In this document: positions 7,425 to 15,036 of the stretch, one piece after another | Position numbering within the stretch: the first letter of the stretch is position 1 | How the letters are laid out: each line of letters starts with the position of its first letter | NCBI GenBank assembly: GCA_946629475.1 | Contig: CAMOXX010000027.1 | Coordinates: 1-18,732, forward strand | Direction: 5' to 3' | Length of the DNA stretch: 18,732 nt | Source of the DNA: an uncultured Blautia sp. | GTDB taxonomy: Bacteria > Bacillota > Clostridia > Lachnospirales > Lachnospiraceae | The notes under the pieces: generated by a model | The model's input: the letters and a program-made list of their open reading frames with translations, nothing else | Told to the model about the DNA's origin: nothing | Database searches by the model: none | Made by a program: the position numbers and the translations under genes

Positions 7425-7446
7425 TTTCAGCTTTCCGAACAGTCAG
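7418..7446 (-). promoter_or_regulatory. Candidate promoter of the GTPase-pth-mfd group
   Basis: On the minus strand CTGACT (7441-7446), a 17-base spacer and TAATAT (7418-7423) make a moderate sigma-A-type promoter downstream of the glgB terminator hairpin. Each hexamer matches consensus at four of six positions. The position, about 26 bases ahead of the start codon, fits a short leader. Confidence 0.45.
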
Positions 7447-7463
7447 TTGCTGAATAATATGCG

Positions 7464-7498
7464 CACGCAAGACAACCAGGGGACAATAAGTCCCCTGG
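7464..7498 (-). terminator. Likely terminator after glgB
   Basis: A perfect 9-bp G/C-rich stem, CCAGGGGAC / GTCCCCTGG (7476-7484 with 7490-7498), has a five-base loop. In the minus direction TTGTCTTG follows, a modest T-rich tail. Flanking ACAAC and GTTGT could extend the structure. It separates glgB from the GTPase gene. Confidence 0.65.
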
Positions 7499-7525
7499 CA
7501 GCTGTTGTGTTTCATTTTCACATAG

Positions 7526-7542
7526 GGAATGCAGTGCATTCC
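7526..7542. terminator. Second hairpin-forming palindrome after glgB
   Basis: GGAATGCAGTGCATTCC is perfectly symmetric around one base and lies 24 bases beyond the glgB stop. As RNA it makes a 7-bp stem with a three-base loop. No T-run follows, so it may stabilise the glgB mRNA end or assist the next hairpin rather than terminate alone. Confidence 0.4.
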
Positions 7543-7566
7543 GGATTAAGCGGTGTGTCAGACGGC

Positions 7567-9453
7567 TCAGAACAGGAAAACTCCAATACCGTAAGGCGCA
7601 AGCGGATAGGCGAACGAATAATCCCTGTTGTCACAGTTGCACAGCTCCGCCTTGTAGCTCTCCGGTTTATCCAGCAGCCCCTTCTCATTCATGATCAGAC
7701 GGTACTGCTTCTTTTTCGGCACGCCGACCCGGTACTCCGGACGTTCCACCGGAGTGAAACTGCAGACGATCAGAACATTGTTGCGTCCTGTCGGTGAATA
7801 CCGCACAAAACTGAAGATACTGCGGTCACCGTCATTCGCGTTGATCCATTCAAAGCCCTTCGGGTCATCATCCATGCCGTAAAGAGCCGGATACTTGCGG
7901 TAAATCGTGAGCAGCCCCTGTACAAAGTCCTGAAGGGAACGGTGATTTTCTTCGCCCAGAAGGAACCAGTCAAGCTCACGCTCCTCGCTCCACTCTCTCA
8001 GCTGGCCAAAATCCTGCCCCATGAAGAGAAGCTTCTTGCCGGGATGTCCGAACATAAAGGTATAGGCTGCCTTCAGGTTCTTAAACTTGTCATCCATCTC
8101 GCCCGGCATCTTGTTCAGCATCGAGCACTTCAGATGCACTACCTCATCGTGCGAAAGCACCAGGATATACTTTTCGCTGTAGGCATACATCATCGAGAAT
8201 GTCATCTTATTATGATTGAATTTCCGGAAATACGGATCCAGCTTCATGTATTCGAGGAAATCATTCATCCAGCCCATGTTCCACTTGAGTGAGAACCCAA
8301 GGCCGTCATCCTCCGGCTTTCCTGTCACCTTCGGCCATGCCGTGGACTCCTCGGCAATCATCACTGTGCCATGGTTCCTGCCAAGCAGAACTGAGTTCAG
8401 GTGCTTGAAAAGCTCGATCGCTTCCAGATTTTTATTGTCGCCGTACTTATTGGCAACCCACTGTCCGTCCTGCTTTCCATAGTCAAGATAAAGCATGGAT
8501 GCAACAGCGTCAACCCTGAGGCCGTCCACATGGCACTCTTCCACCCAGAAGAGCGCGTTGGCGATCAGGAAGTTCTTGACCTCCGGCCTTCCGTAATTGA
8601 AGATCTTGGTTCCCCAGTCCGGATGTTCACCCTGCCGCGGATCCTCATGTTCAAAGACAGCCGTACCGTCAAAGTTAGCCAGACCATGGGCATCTTTCGG
8701 AAAATGCGCAGGTACCCAGTCAAGGATCACACCGATCTTATTGCGGTGCATATAGTCAACAAAATACTTGAAGTCCTGAGGCGATCCGTAGCGGGATGTC
8801 GGGGAATAATATCCGGTCACCTGATATCCCCAGGATCCGTCAAACGGATGCTCCGCGATTCCGATCAGCTCAATGTGGGTATACCCCATCTTTTTCACGT
8901 ATTCTGCCAGACGCTCCGCTGCCAGACGGTAATTATAAAATCCGTCCTCATTGTCCTCGGACCACGGATGCTTCATCCACGAACCGAGATGTACCTCATA
9001 GATGGCCATCGCGTCCTTGTTCTCATTGAATTTTTCCCGGTTCCGCATCCAGGCGGCATCGTTCCATTTATAGTCACTGATGTCCGTGATGCGGGACGCC
9101 GTTCCCGGGCGAAGCTCACTTTCGTTCGCAAAAGGATCAGCTTTTACAAGCTCCTCACCGTGGTAGCCAATGATATGGAACTTGTACAGCTCGCCGATTT
9201 TCGCCCCCGGAACAAAAGTCTGATACACGCCGATCGGGCCGGCCTTTTCCATCGGATCCGCATCGGGATTCCATCCGTTAAAATCTCCGATAACAGAAAC
9301 CTTCTGCGCATTCGGAGCCCACACAGCAAAGTAAACGCCGCTTACGCCGTCCTGCTTCACCGGGTGCGCACCCAGCTTTTTGTAGATATCATAGTGGGTG
9401 CCCTGACCGAACAAATACTGATCCATGTCGGTAAATGCCATTTTTTCTCCCAT
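7567..9453 (-). CDS. glgB: 1,4-alpha-glucan branching enzyme GlgB
   Basis: This 628-residue cytoplasmic enzyme makes alpha-1,6 branches in glycogen. The N-terminal CBM48 module (about 38-105) has YFAVWAPNAQKVSVIGDFNGW. The GH13 barrel carries region I DWVPAH (245-250), region II GLRVDAV with nucleophile Asp315, region III IAEES (366-370) with the acid/base Glu, and region IV LSHDEVVH (433-440). LNKMPGEMDDKF (446-457) is typical of GlgB, and a C-terminal beta domain follows. ATG 9453 has GGAGG eight bases ahead; the open frame extends to 9495, but that start has no ribosome site and would overlap the upstream GH13 stop. A 38-base gap separates the two glucan genes. No other glycogen gene is visible, so synthesis genes must lie elsewhere. 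Confidence 0.96.
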   Translation of the reverse strand: MGEKMAFTDMDQYLFGQGTHYDIYKKLGAHPVKQDGVSGVYFAVWAPNAQKVSVIGDFNGWNPDADPMEKAGPIGVYQTFVPGAKIGELYKFHIIGYHGEELVKADPFANESELRPGTASRITDISDYKWNDAAWMRNREKFNENKDAMAIYEVHLGSWMKHPWSEDNEDGFYNYRLAAERLAEYVKKMGYTHIELIGIAEHPFDGSWGYQVTGYYSPTSRYGSPQDFKYFVDYMHRNKIGVILDWVPAHFPKDAHGLANFDGTAVFEHEDPRQGEHPDWGTKIFNYGRPEVKNFLIANALFWVEECHVDGLRVDAVASMLYLDYGKQDGQWVANKYGDNKNLEAIELFKHLNSVLLGRNHGTVMIAEESTAWPKVTGKPEDDGLGFSLKWNMGWMNDFLEYMKLDPYFRKFNHNKMTFSMMYAYSEKYILVLSHDEVVHLKCSMLNKMPGEMDDKFKNLKAAYTFMFGHPGKKLLFMGQDFGQLREWSEERELDWFLLGEENHRSLQDFVQGLLTIYRKYPALYGMDDDPKGFEWINANDGDRSIFSFVRYSPTGRNNVLIVCSFTPVERPEYRVGVPKKKQYRLIMNEKGLLDKPESYKAELCNCDNRDYSFAYPLAPYGIGVFLF

Positions 9454-9461
9454 ATGAAAGT

Positions 9462-9466
9462 CCTCC
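9462..9466 (-). promoter_or_regulatory. Ribosome-binding site fixing the glgB start
   Basis: GGAGG on the minus strand lies eight bases before the ATG at 9453. The in-frame ATG at 9495 has no such site. Confidence 0.8.
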
Positions 9467-9491
9467 GTTCGCTTCCCATTTTTTATTGTTC

Positions 9492-10841
9492 TCAAAACGC
9501 AGCCAGCAGGCTTGCGTCAGGTTTCAGTGTAATATGAAGACTTCCATTTTCGGCTTTCAAAGAGTCTTCCCCGGTCAGGCAATGCAGTTCTTTTTCAGGA
9601 TAAGGCAGCCGGATAAACAGTTCTGATTCTTTATCATCATTGTTGACAGCAACAATCACCCCGGAGTCCCCCAGGATGCGCGCGAACGCATACTGTCTGT
9701 TTGTCAGCAGGAGTTCCTGATATCTCCCGTCGACAAGGGCAGGATTCTCAGCGTGGATCCTTCCCAGGGTCCGTACCCATGCAAGAAGAGCCGGCTGTTC
9801 CGGATGATTCAGAGCTTCCTTCAGGTTGACATACGGGCGAAGCGGATCGTCGTTTCCTCCGTCCTTCCGGCCCTGAATGCCCCATTCCGAACCATAATAG
9901 ATGGAAGGGATACCCGGCAGCGTAAACAGAAGCGTGTATACCGGGAAAATATGTCCCGGTACATTCAGTTTCGAAGCAATCCGGTCTACGTCATGGTTGT
10001 CCACAAATGTATACAGGCGGAGTCCCCGGTATATTCCGCCGTTCTGGTCAAACTGCCGGCGGATGGAATGCGCGATTTCGAAATAATTGTGATCGTTGTG
10101 CCCGGAATACAGGCCCTTGTGAAGCTCGTAGTTTGTCACGCTGTTCAGAAGGTTCGGTTTCACATACCTGCTGTAGTCGCCGTGGATCACCTCACCCATC
10201 AGCCAGAAATCCTCTTTTTTTCCGTCGCAGAAATGCCGCATTTCCTCCATGAAGGAAAAATCAAGGCAGTCCGCACAGTCAAGGCGGATTCCGTCAATGT
10301 CAAACTCGCTGATCCAGAATCCGATCACATCCAGAATATAATCCCGGACCCCTCTTTCATAATAGTTCAGATTCACAAGTTCAAAATGGTTCCGCCAGGC
10401 TTCATACCCAAAGCCGTCATTATACGGATTGTTCCATCCGAAATTCAGCCCCTTAAACCAGCTGCAGTACGGCGAAGACTCCCGGTTCTTCCGAACATCC
10501 TCAAATGGACCGAATTCGCGCCCGACATGGTTGAACACGCCGTCCACGACAATGCGGAGTCCAAGGCTGTGCGCTTTTTCAACAAAGTGCCGGAAATCCT
10601 CATTATCCCCGAGTCTCCGGTCTACTTTTTTATAATCCTTTGTATCGTATCCATGTGTGGAGGATTCGAACAGAGGGCCGATATAAACCGCGGTGCATCC
10701 AAGGCTCCGGATGTGCGGAAGCCACTCCTCCAGCATGGGGAAACGATGCACTGTTTCACCCCGGTCATTCACGCGGGGAGCCCCGGTCATTCCGATGGGG
10801 TACATATGATAGAATACTGCCTCATCATACCATTTACTCAA
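9492..10841 (-). CDS. Cytoplasmic GH13 alpha-amylase-family hydrolase, TTG start
   Basis: This 449-residue glycoside hydrolase family 13 protein has no signal peptide, so it probably acts on intracellular maltodextrin or glycogen fragments. All GH13 regions are present: I DGVFNH (100-105), II GIRLDCA (184-190) with nucleophile Asp188, III GEVIHGD (216-222) with acid/base Glu217, and IV FVDNHD (279-284). FYHMYPIG at the N-terminus and GIPSIYYGSEWG (310-321) are also typical. A small C-terminal beta domain follows (about 375-449). Translation starts at TTG (10839-10841) behind a perfect AAAGGAGG eight bases away; no in-frame ATG fits. Specificity (alpha-amylase, maltogenic amylase or maltodextrin glucosidase) is not resolved. 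It sits 56 bases after the deacetylase and just before glgB. Confidence 0.9.
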   Translation of the reverse strand: MSKWYDEAVFYHMYPIGMTGAPRVNDRGETVHRFPMLEEWLPHIRSLGCTAVYIGPLFESSTHGYDTKDYKKVDRRLGDNEDFRHFVEKAHSLGLRIVVDGVFNHVGREFGPFEDVRKNRESSPYCSWFKGLNFGWNNPYNDGFGYEAWRNHFELVNLNYYERGVRDYILDVIGFWISEFDIDGIRLDCADCLDFSFMEEMRHFCDGKKEDFWLMGEVIHGDYSRYVKPNLLNSVTNYELHKGLYSGHNDHNYFEIAHSIRRQFDQNGGIYRGLRLYTFVDNHDVDRIASKLNVPGHIFPVYTLLFTLPGIPSIYYGSEWGIQGRKDGGNDDPLRPYVNLKEALNHPEQPALLAWVRTLGRIHAENPALVDGRYQELLLTNRQYAFARILGDSGVIVAVNNDDKESELFIRLPYPEKELHCLTGEDSLKAENGSLHITLKPDASLLAAF

Positions 10842-10849
10842 TGTTTTTT

Positions 10850-10857
10850 CCTCCTTT
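10850..10857 (-). promoter_or_regulatory. Strong ribosome-binding site for the TTG start
   Basis: AAAGGAGG on the minus strand lies eight bases before the TTG at 10841. This site decides the unusual start codon of the GH13 gene. Confidence 0.85.
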
Positions 10858-10897
10858 GAGGTTGATAATCCGTATCTGTAAAGCGGCGGACCCGATG

Positions 10898-12235
10898 CTA
10901 GTATTCATCTTCGGAGTACAGCTCCTCCGAGTCATCCTCATAGTATTCTTCGGATGTGTCACCTTCATCGTAGCTGTCCCCGGATGCAGCATCCTCTTCG
11001 TAATATTCATCATCTGCGCCTTCGCCGTCCGATGAACCGCTCTCGAGAACATCCTCGTCCGAGCTCTCCAGAACAGCATCCGCACCGCCTGACGACGGAG
11101 TGCTTCCAAGTGTGGCCTCCCCGTTATAGCCGGCAACCGAGCCGGAATCGAGGGTGCTCTGCCAGAAATCGATATACAGCGCGTTCTGAAGCGATACATT
11201 TTTCGCAGCGGCCATCTCGCTCACTGTGACCAGCCGGTATCCCTTTTCGATCAGTTCGGGGATAAACCGGATGGCGGCCCGGACAGAAGGCTCATGGATG
11301 TCATGCATCAGAATGATCGTACCGTCCGTCAGATCTCCGTTCATGACGGAATCATAATCGGCATCAACATCCAGAAGCTTCCAGTCAAGGCTGTCCAGTG
11401 ACCAGAATATAAACGGTTTTCCAACCGTATCGTAGATATCCTGGTTTCCGTTTCCGTACGGGGCACGTGCGACAGTGGCCGCCTGCCCGCAGGCCTCGAT
11501 CAGGAGATTATCGGTATCATTAAACTGCTTGTACACCTGATCAAGCGAGAGTGTGGTCTGGTCCGAGTGATCATAGGAATGATTCCCGAGTTCACAGCCG
11601 ATCTCAACCATCTTGCGCACTTCATCGGGATAGCTGCCGACCAGTTCCCCAAGCATGAAGAAGGTCGCGTGCGCGTTGTTCTCCTCCAGGCAGTTCAGCA
11701 GGTCCATCGTATATTTGGAAGGACCGTCGTCGAATGTGAGCGCGAGCATAGGACGTTTTTTATCCGGATTGTAAGCTCCGTCTTCATCAAAATAATATTC
11801 ATTCGCTCCGCTGTAGACCCAGCCCGTCTGGATATACCCGTCGCTGTCGAAGGAGTACTGAACCCCTTCGATCTCCTGAAAGCCGTCTGCAAAGAACGTG
11901 CCGTCAGGGTTCTGATACCACTTGCCGAAGCTGTTCTCATGCCATCCCGGAGTCAGGACAGCTGCCTTTGCGGTATCATTATCGCTCTTCACCGGTATGC
12001 GGATTGCCTGCGCATCCCCCGCATCCACCTCATAGGTGACTCCTCCGTCCGCTTCCAGTGTATCACCGCCGGAATTGCTGCCCGTCTTCGACATCAGAGG
12101 CAGAATTACGCCTCTTACCAGAAAGATTCCCAGCAGAACGGCAAATACCGCAATAACTCCGATAATGATCAGCCTGTGGTTCATCATCTGCCGCTGTTTG
12201 ATCCGCTGTTGTTCACGTATGCTTACTCTGCTCAT
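10898..12235 (-). CDS. Membrane-anchored polysaccharide deacetylase (NodB/CE4) with wall-binding-like repeats and acidic tail
   Basis: This is a 445-residue protein. One transmembrane anchor (about 21-46) follows a basic N-terminus, placing the rest outside the cell. Residues 97-154 resemble choline/cell-wall-binding repeats (GKWYQNPDGTFFADGFQEI, then GYIQTGWVYSGANEYYFDEDG). The NodB domain (about 163-345) has TFDDGPS (167-173, metal Asp pair), NHSYDH (218-223), RAPYG (257-261), DSLDW (281-285) and ILMHD (308-312), so the catalytic set is complete. It should N- or O-deacetylate peptidoglycan or another wall glycan. Residues from about 385 form a Ser/Asp/Glu/Tyr tail. The ribosome site at ATG 12235 is weak (AAAGAAAG). 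It lies 38 bases after the exported trigger-factor-like gene, with which it is probably co-transcribed. Confidence 0.9.
   Translation of the reverse strand: MSRVSIREQQRIKQRQMMNHRLIIIGVIAVFAVLLGIFLVRGVILPLMSKTGSNSGGDTLEADGGVTYEVDAGDAQAIRIPVKSDNDTAKAAVLTPGWHENSFGKWYQNPDGTFFADGFQEIEGVQYSFDSDGYIQTGWVYSGANEYYFDEDGAYNPDKKRPMLALTFDDGPSKYTMDLLNCLEENNAHATFFMLGELVGSYPDEVRKMVEIGCELGNHSYDHSDQTTLSLDQVYKQFNDTDNLLIEACGQAATVARAPYGNGNQDIYDTVGKPFIFWSLDSLDWKLLDVDADYDSVMNGDLTDGTIILMHDIHEPSVRAAIRFIPELIEKGYRLVTVSEMAAAKNVSLQNALYIDFWQSTLDSGSVAGYNGEATLGSTPSSGGADAVLESSDEDVLESGSSDGEGADDEYYEEDAASGDSYDEGDTSEEYYEDDSEELYSEDEY
10901..11083 (-). repeat. Acidic low-complexity C-terminal tail of deacetylase
   Basis: Residues 385-445 contain almost only Ser, Asp, Glu, Gly and Tyr, with recurrent DEYYEED and SEEYYEDDSEE segments. 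It is probably disordered. No LPXTG sorting motif follows. Confidence 0.7.
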
Positions 12236-12273
12236 TAAAAAACACTTTCTTTCAGGAATCCGCGAGTCTTGAA

Positions 12274-13488
12274 TTATTCTGCTGCAGCTGTTGTCTCTTC
12301 GGAAGCTTCTGCCTCTTCTGGCGCGGCCTCTGTCACCTCTTCTGCAGCTTCAGCCTCTTCCGGCGCGGCCTCTGTCACCTCTTCTGCATCTTCGGCCTCT
12401 TCCGGCGCGGCCTCTGTCACTTCTTCAGCAGCTGCTTCTTCCGGCGCGGCCTCTGTCTCGGTAATCACGGCATTGTCAAGGATAAATTTCATGGCTGTCT
12501 CCGTCACAGCAGCACGATCGACTGCCTCCTCACCTACCGTCTCCTTCAGATCGCTGATTGTCTCTGCCCCGTAGGCTTCCATATAGTTTGCCAGAATCTC
12601 CTCCGCATCCGCATCGGTAACGACGATTCCTTCCTGATCAAGAACGCCCTGCAGGATGTAGAATACCTTTGCCTGGTTTTCGCCGTACTCACGGCACTCC
12701 TCCTCAAAGGATTCCTCCGTATATCCCATCGCCTCGATCATGTCCTTCATTTCCATGCCGTAGTAAGCTGCCATCTGCTCCGCGGACTGTTTCTCATAGT
12801 CGATGCCGAACTGGACATCCTCATCCGGAAGGTCCGTAAATTCGGAGCCATTCAGAATCAGCTGGAACGCCTGATCACGGAGAGAACTCTCTGCTGCCGC
12901 ATCCGCTTCCTCCTGAAGCTCAGCCTTCACCTGCTCCCGGTACTCGTCGACAGTCTGCGCATCCGTACTGTTCTTCACCCACTCGTCGCTGAGAACCGGA
13001 GTCCGGCTGATGGACTGCACTGTAACGGTAAATACAACATCCTGTCCGGCCAGCTCCTCGCTGTGGTATTCCTCCGGGAAAGTCAGAGGAATATCCTTTG
13101 TCTCACCCTTCATCATACCGATCACACCGTCCTCGAATCCCGGAATAAATGAGCCGGAGCCGATCTCGAGCGGATAGCCTTCGGATGTGCCGCCTTCAAA
13201 TGCGACTCCGTCCTTTTTGCCCTCATAGTCGATCGTCGCGATGTCGCCGGTCTCCACCGGACCGTCACCTGCATCCTCCGGATTCTCGGAAAGTGTTGTC
13301 TCGATCCTTGCATTGATCTCCTCATCCGTGATCTCCGGAACCTCTTTTGTAAGCTCGAGCCCTTTGTATTCGCCGAGCGTCACCACCTCAGATGTGTCTT
13401 TGGATACGATGCTCGGAATGTCCGCAAGGGCTGTCTGAGAAAGAACAAGGCAGAATGCCGGGATTGCCGCGAGTGCTGTTTTCTTCAT
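12274..13488 (-). CDS. Exported trigger-factor-like FKBP prolyl isomerase
   Basis: This is a 404-residue protein. Residues 1-22 are a Sec signal peptide (MKKTALAAIP, hydrophobic core, QTALA cleavage motif, no lipobox Cys). Residues 81-160 are an FKBP domain of trigger-factor type (GDIATIDYEG, GSGSFIPGFEDGVIGMMKGE, FPEEYHSEELAGQDVVF). Residues 165-342 match the helical trigger-factor C-terminal chaperone domain (SDEWVKNSTDAQTVDEYREQ to AMKFILDN). The N-terminal ribosome-binding domain of cytoplasmic trigger factor is absent. Residues 343-404 are a Glu/Ala/Thr/Pro tail containing three 14-residue repeats. It probably helps fold secreted or wall-associated proteins, perhaps the two deacetylases flanking it. 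AAGGAGAG precedes the ATG. The 48- and 38-base gaps to its neighbours suggest one operon. Confidence 0.88.
   Translation of the reverse strand: MKKTALAAIPAFCLVLSQTALADIPSIVSKDTSEVVTLGEYKGLELTKEVPEITDEEINARIETTLSENPEDAGDGPVETGDIATIDYEGKKDGVAFEGGTSEGYPLEIGSGSFIPGFEDGVIGMMKGETKDIPLTFPEEYHSEELAGQDVVFTVTVQSISRTPVLSDEWVKNSTDAQTVDEYREQVKAELQEEADAAAESSLRDQAFQLILNGSEFTDLPDEDVQFGIDYEKQSAEQMAAYYGMEMKDMIEAMGYTEESFEEECREYGENQAKVFYILQGVLDQEGIVVTDADAEEILANYMEAYGAETISDLKETVGEEAVDRAAVTETAMKFILDNAVITETEAAPEEAAAEEVTEAAPEEAEDAEEVTEAAPEEAEAAEEVTEAAPEEAEASEETTAAAE
12304..12429 (-). repeat. Three 42-nt tandem repeats in the tail of the exported trigger factor
   Basis: Three units encode AEEVTEAAPEEAE followed by D or A (residues 354-395). 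A partial unit, SEETTAAAE, closes the protein. The DNA copies are nearly identical (gcggcctctgtcacctcttc recurs), so the array is recent or kept homogeneous. Confidence 0.9.
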
Positions 13489-13536
13489 ATTTCAAGTCTC
13501 TCCTTTTAAATCATAAATGGTGGTAACTGTTCAACA

Positions 13537-14946
13537 TTACATCTCCGGTACGGGGGTCGGCCGTGAGGAATCCCAGACTTCATCAACATCAAAAAGATCC
13601 TCGCACATTTCCGGATTATAGTACATCCGGTAACCGTCCAGATTGCGGCGGCCCATCCGGAACGCCTGATCCGTAAACTGTACCCAGAGACGGTTGGAAT
13701 CCACATTACAGTAATAGTTGTATCCTCTGCTCTTGTAATACGCGAACTTCGGATTGTCAAAATCGTATTTCTGCCAGTTGCTGATGTCAGCGCCGAACGC
13801 GAAAATAATCACATCCGTATCACCGAGAATCGGCTTCACATTTGCTTCCCATCTCTTATTGTCCTCCTTCAGCTCCTCAGCGGTCGATGTGGTGGCATTC
13901 CTGTGTCCCCAGGTATGGCTCGCGAACTCCCAGCCCTCCGCTTTCATCGCGTCAGCCACACGGGTCGCCTCCTCCACCTCCCGGTCAAAGTCAAAATCCG
14001 GATTGTTCCGGAGGAATTCCTCCTGATTGTCCTGAAGATTATCCCGCGTTTTGTATGCACTGTCCGTGCGGTAGCCAAGCACCCCGTTGTAGCCTGTCAT
14101 AGCCAGGATACCCTTATGGCCTCTGTACGAAAAATCGGGATGCTCCCGTACAAACGTGTCGATCAGGGGAACCATATCGTAGTCGCCGACAGATACGCTC
14201 CCGTCATCCTCGATATATTCACATTTGACGCTCCCGTCATCCGTCACAACCAGCCGGCTTGCAAAGCCGTCGCCGTCCATATAATGGTAATAGCTCACAT
14301 CATCCTGGGAAAGGACAAAGGGCTTCTTTCCAGGCGGCAGACGGATGGACCCCGGGCTCATCGTCCCGTCATCATTCACCTTCGCAATATCATGAAGGCT
14401 GACCATGACATACCCTTTATCATACATGGACTGGATAATCCCGTTGAACTCACTGATGGTGGTCATCATCTGGTTGTATCCGTCCTCATCTTCATCCCCG
14501 TCAAACGCCTTGGACGTATCATAAATCAGTGTATGGAAAAACACATGAGTGATGTCCTCCATCTTCCACTCGGTACAGGCGGCCTTGGTGTTGCGGTATT
14601 TTTTCGCCGCGGTCTGCAGCGCCAGATCATCCGCATACTCCGGCTGCTCCTCGAGATATGCAATTGCGCTGTCGTAATCATACTGCAGCGCAAACGACGC
14701 AGCTTCATCCAGAATCGGCTGAACCGGGATCGGCGTCGGCGTCGGTTCCGGTGTCGGTGTCGGCGTAGCGGACGGTTTTATGTCAATCGCCTTTTTTGCC
14801 TCTTTCCTGTCGTCATCCTCCACTTCAACAACCTTATCGTCGAACGGGAGCATACGGACAGCACAGCCCTGGAGCATCGACAGACTCCCCGTCACGGCAG
14901 CCAGGATCAGAAGCCTTCCCCATGGTTTCTGTATTCTGCCCTTCAT
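13537..14946 (-). CDS. Variant polysaccharide-deacetylase-like lipoprotein
   Basis: This is a 469-residue protein. Residues 1-28 form a lipoprotein signal ending LQGC, with Cys28 predicted to be lipidated. A Thr/Pro linker (59-77, TPTPTPEPTPTP) leads to a short helical region (78-125) and a NodB-like domain. SQDDVSYYHY (213-222) supplies the Asp pair and ASHTWGHR (342-349) the His pair. Motif 3 seems to be replaced by FAFGADI (382-388), without the usual Arg-Pro-Pro/Tyr-Gly, and the span between the Asp and His motifs is about 130 residues, much longer than in classical NodB. Activity is therefore plausible but unproven. It is the first gene of the run ending at glgB and follows the promoter at 14989-15017. 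The ribosome site is ambiguous (AGGGG three bases, or GGAGG 13 bases, from the ATG). Confidence 0.82.
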   Translation of the reverse strand: MKGRIQKPWGRLLILAAVTGSLSMLQGCAVRMLPFDDKVVEVEDDDRKEAKKAIDIKPSATPTPTPEPTPTPIPVQPILDEAASFALQYDYDSAIAYLEEQPEYADDLALQTAAKKYRNTKAACTEWKMEDITHVFFHTLIYDTSKAFDGDEDEDGYNQMMTTISEFNGIIQSMYDKGYVMVSLHDIAKVNDDGTMSPGSIRLPPGKKPFVLSQDDVSYYHYMDGDGFASRLVVTDDGSVKCEYIEDDGSVSVGDYDMVPLIDTFVREHPDFSYRGHKGILAMTGYNGVLGYRTDSAYKTRDNLQDNQEEFLRNNPDFDFDREVEEATRVADAMKAEGWEFASHTWGHRNATTSTAEELKEDNKRWEANVKPILGDTDVIIFAFGADISNWQKYDFDNPKFAYYKSRGYNYYCNVDSNRLWVQFTDQAFRMGRRNLDGYRMYYNPEMCEDLFDVDEVWDSSRPTPVPEM

Positions 14947-14988
14947 AAACCCCTGATTTCCTCCCTTCCTCCCGCTTCACAATACTAC

Positions 14989-15017
14989 ATTATAAACGCA
15001 CACAGGCAAAATTTCCA
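14989..15017 (-). promoter_or_regulatory. Promoter of the deacetylase-to-glgB run
   Basis: On the minus strand TGGAAA (15012-15017), 17 bases and a perfect TATAAT (14989-14994). The start should fall near 14982, giving a leader of about 36 bases. It is back-to-back with the plus-strand promoter at 15037-15065. Confidence 0.7.
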
Positions 15018-15036
15018 CCTCTTTTTATGAAGCAGA

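Noticed and set aside
7393..7539. N-terminal extension of the His-rich GTPase
   Set aside because: It is unlike the family, it crosses the glgB terminator hairpin and candidate promoter, and the start at 7392 has an ideal ribosome site.
8401..9537. Plus-strand open frame (378 residues) opposite glgB
   Set aside because: It is antisense to a complete GlgB, with no family features or operon context.
12269..12574. Plus-strand Ser/Ala-repeat protein
   Set aside because: It is antisense to the Glu/Ala repeats of the exported trigger factor and has no independent support.
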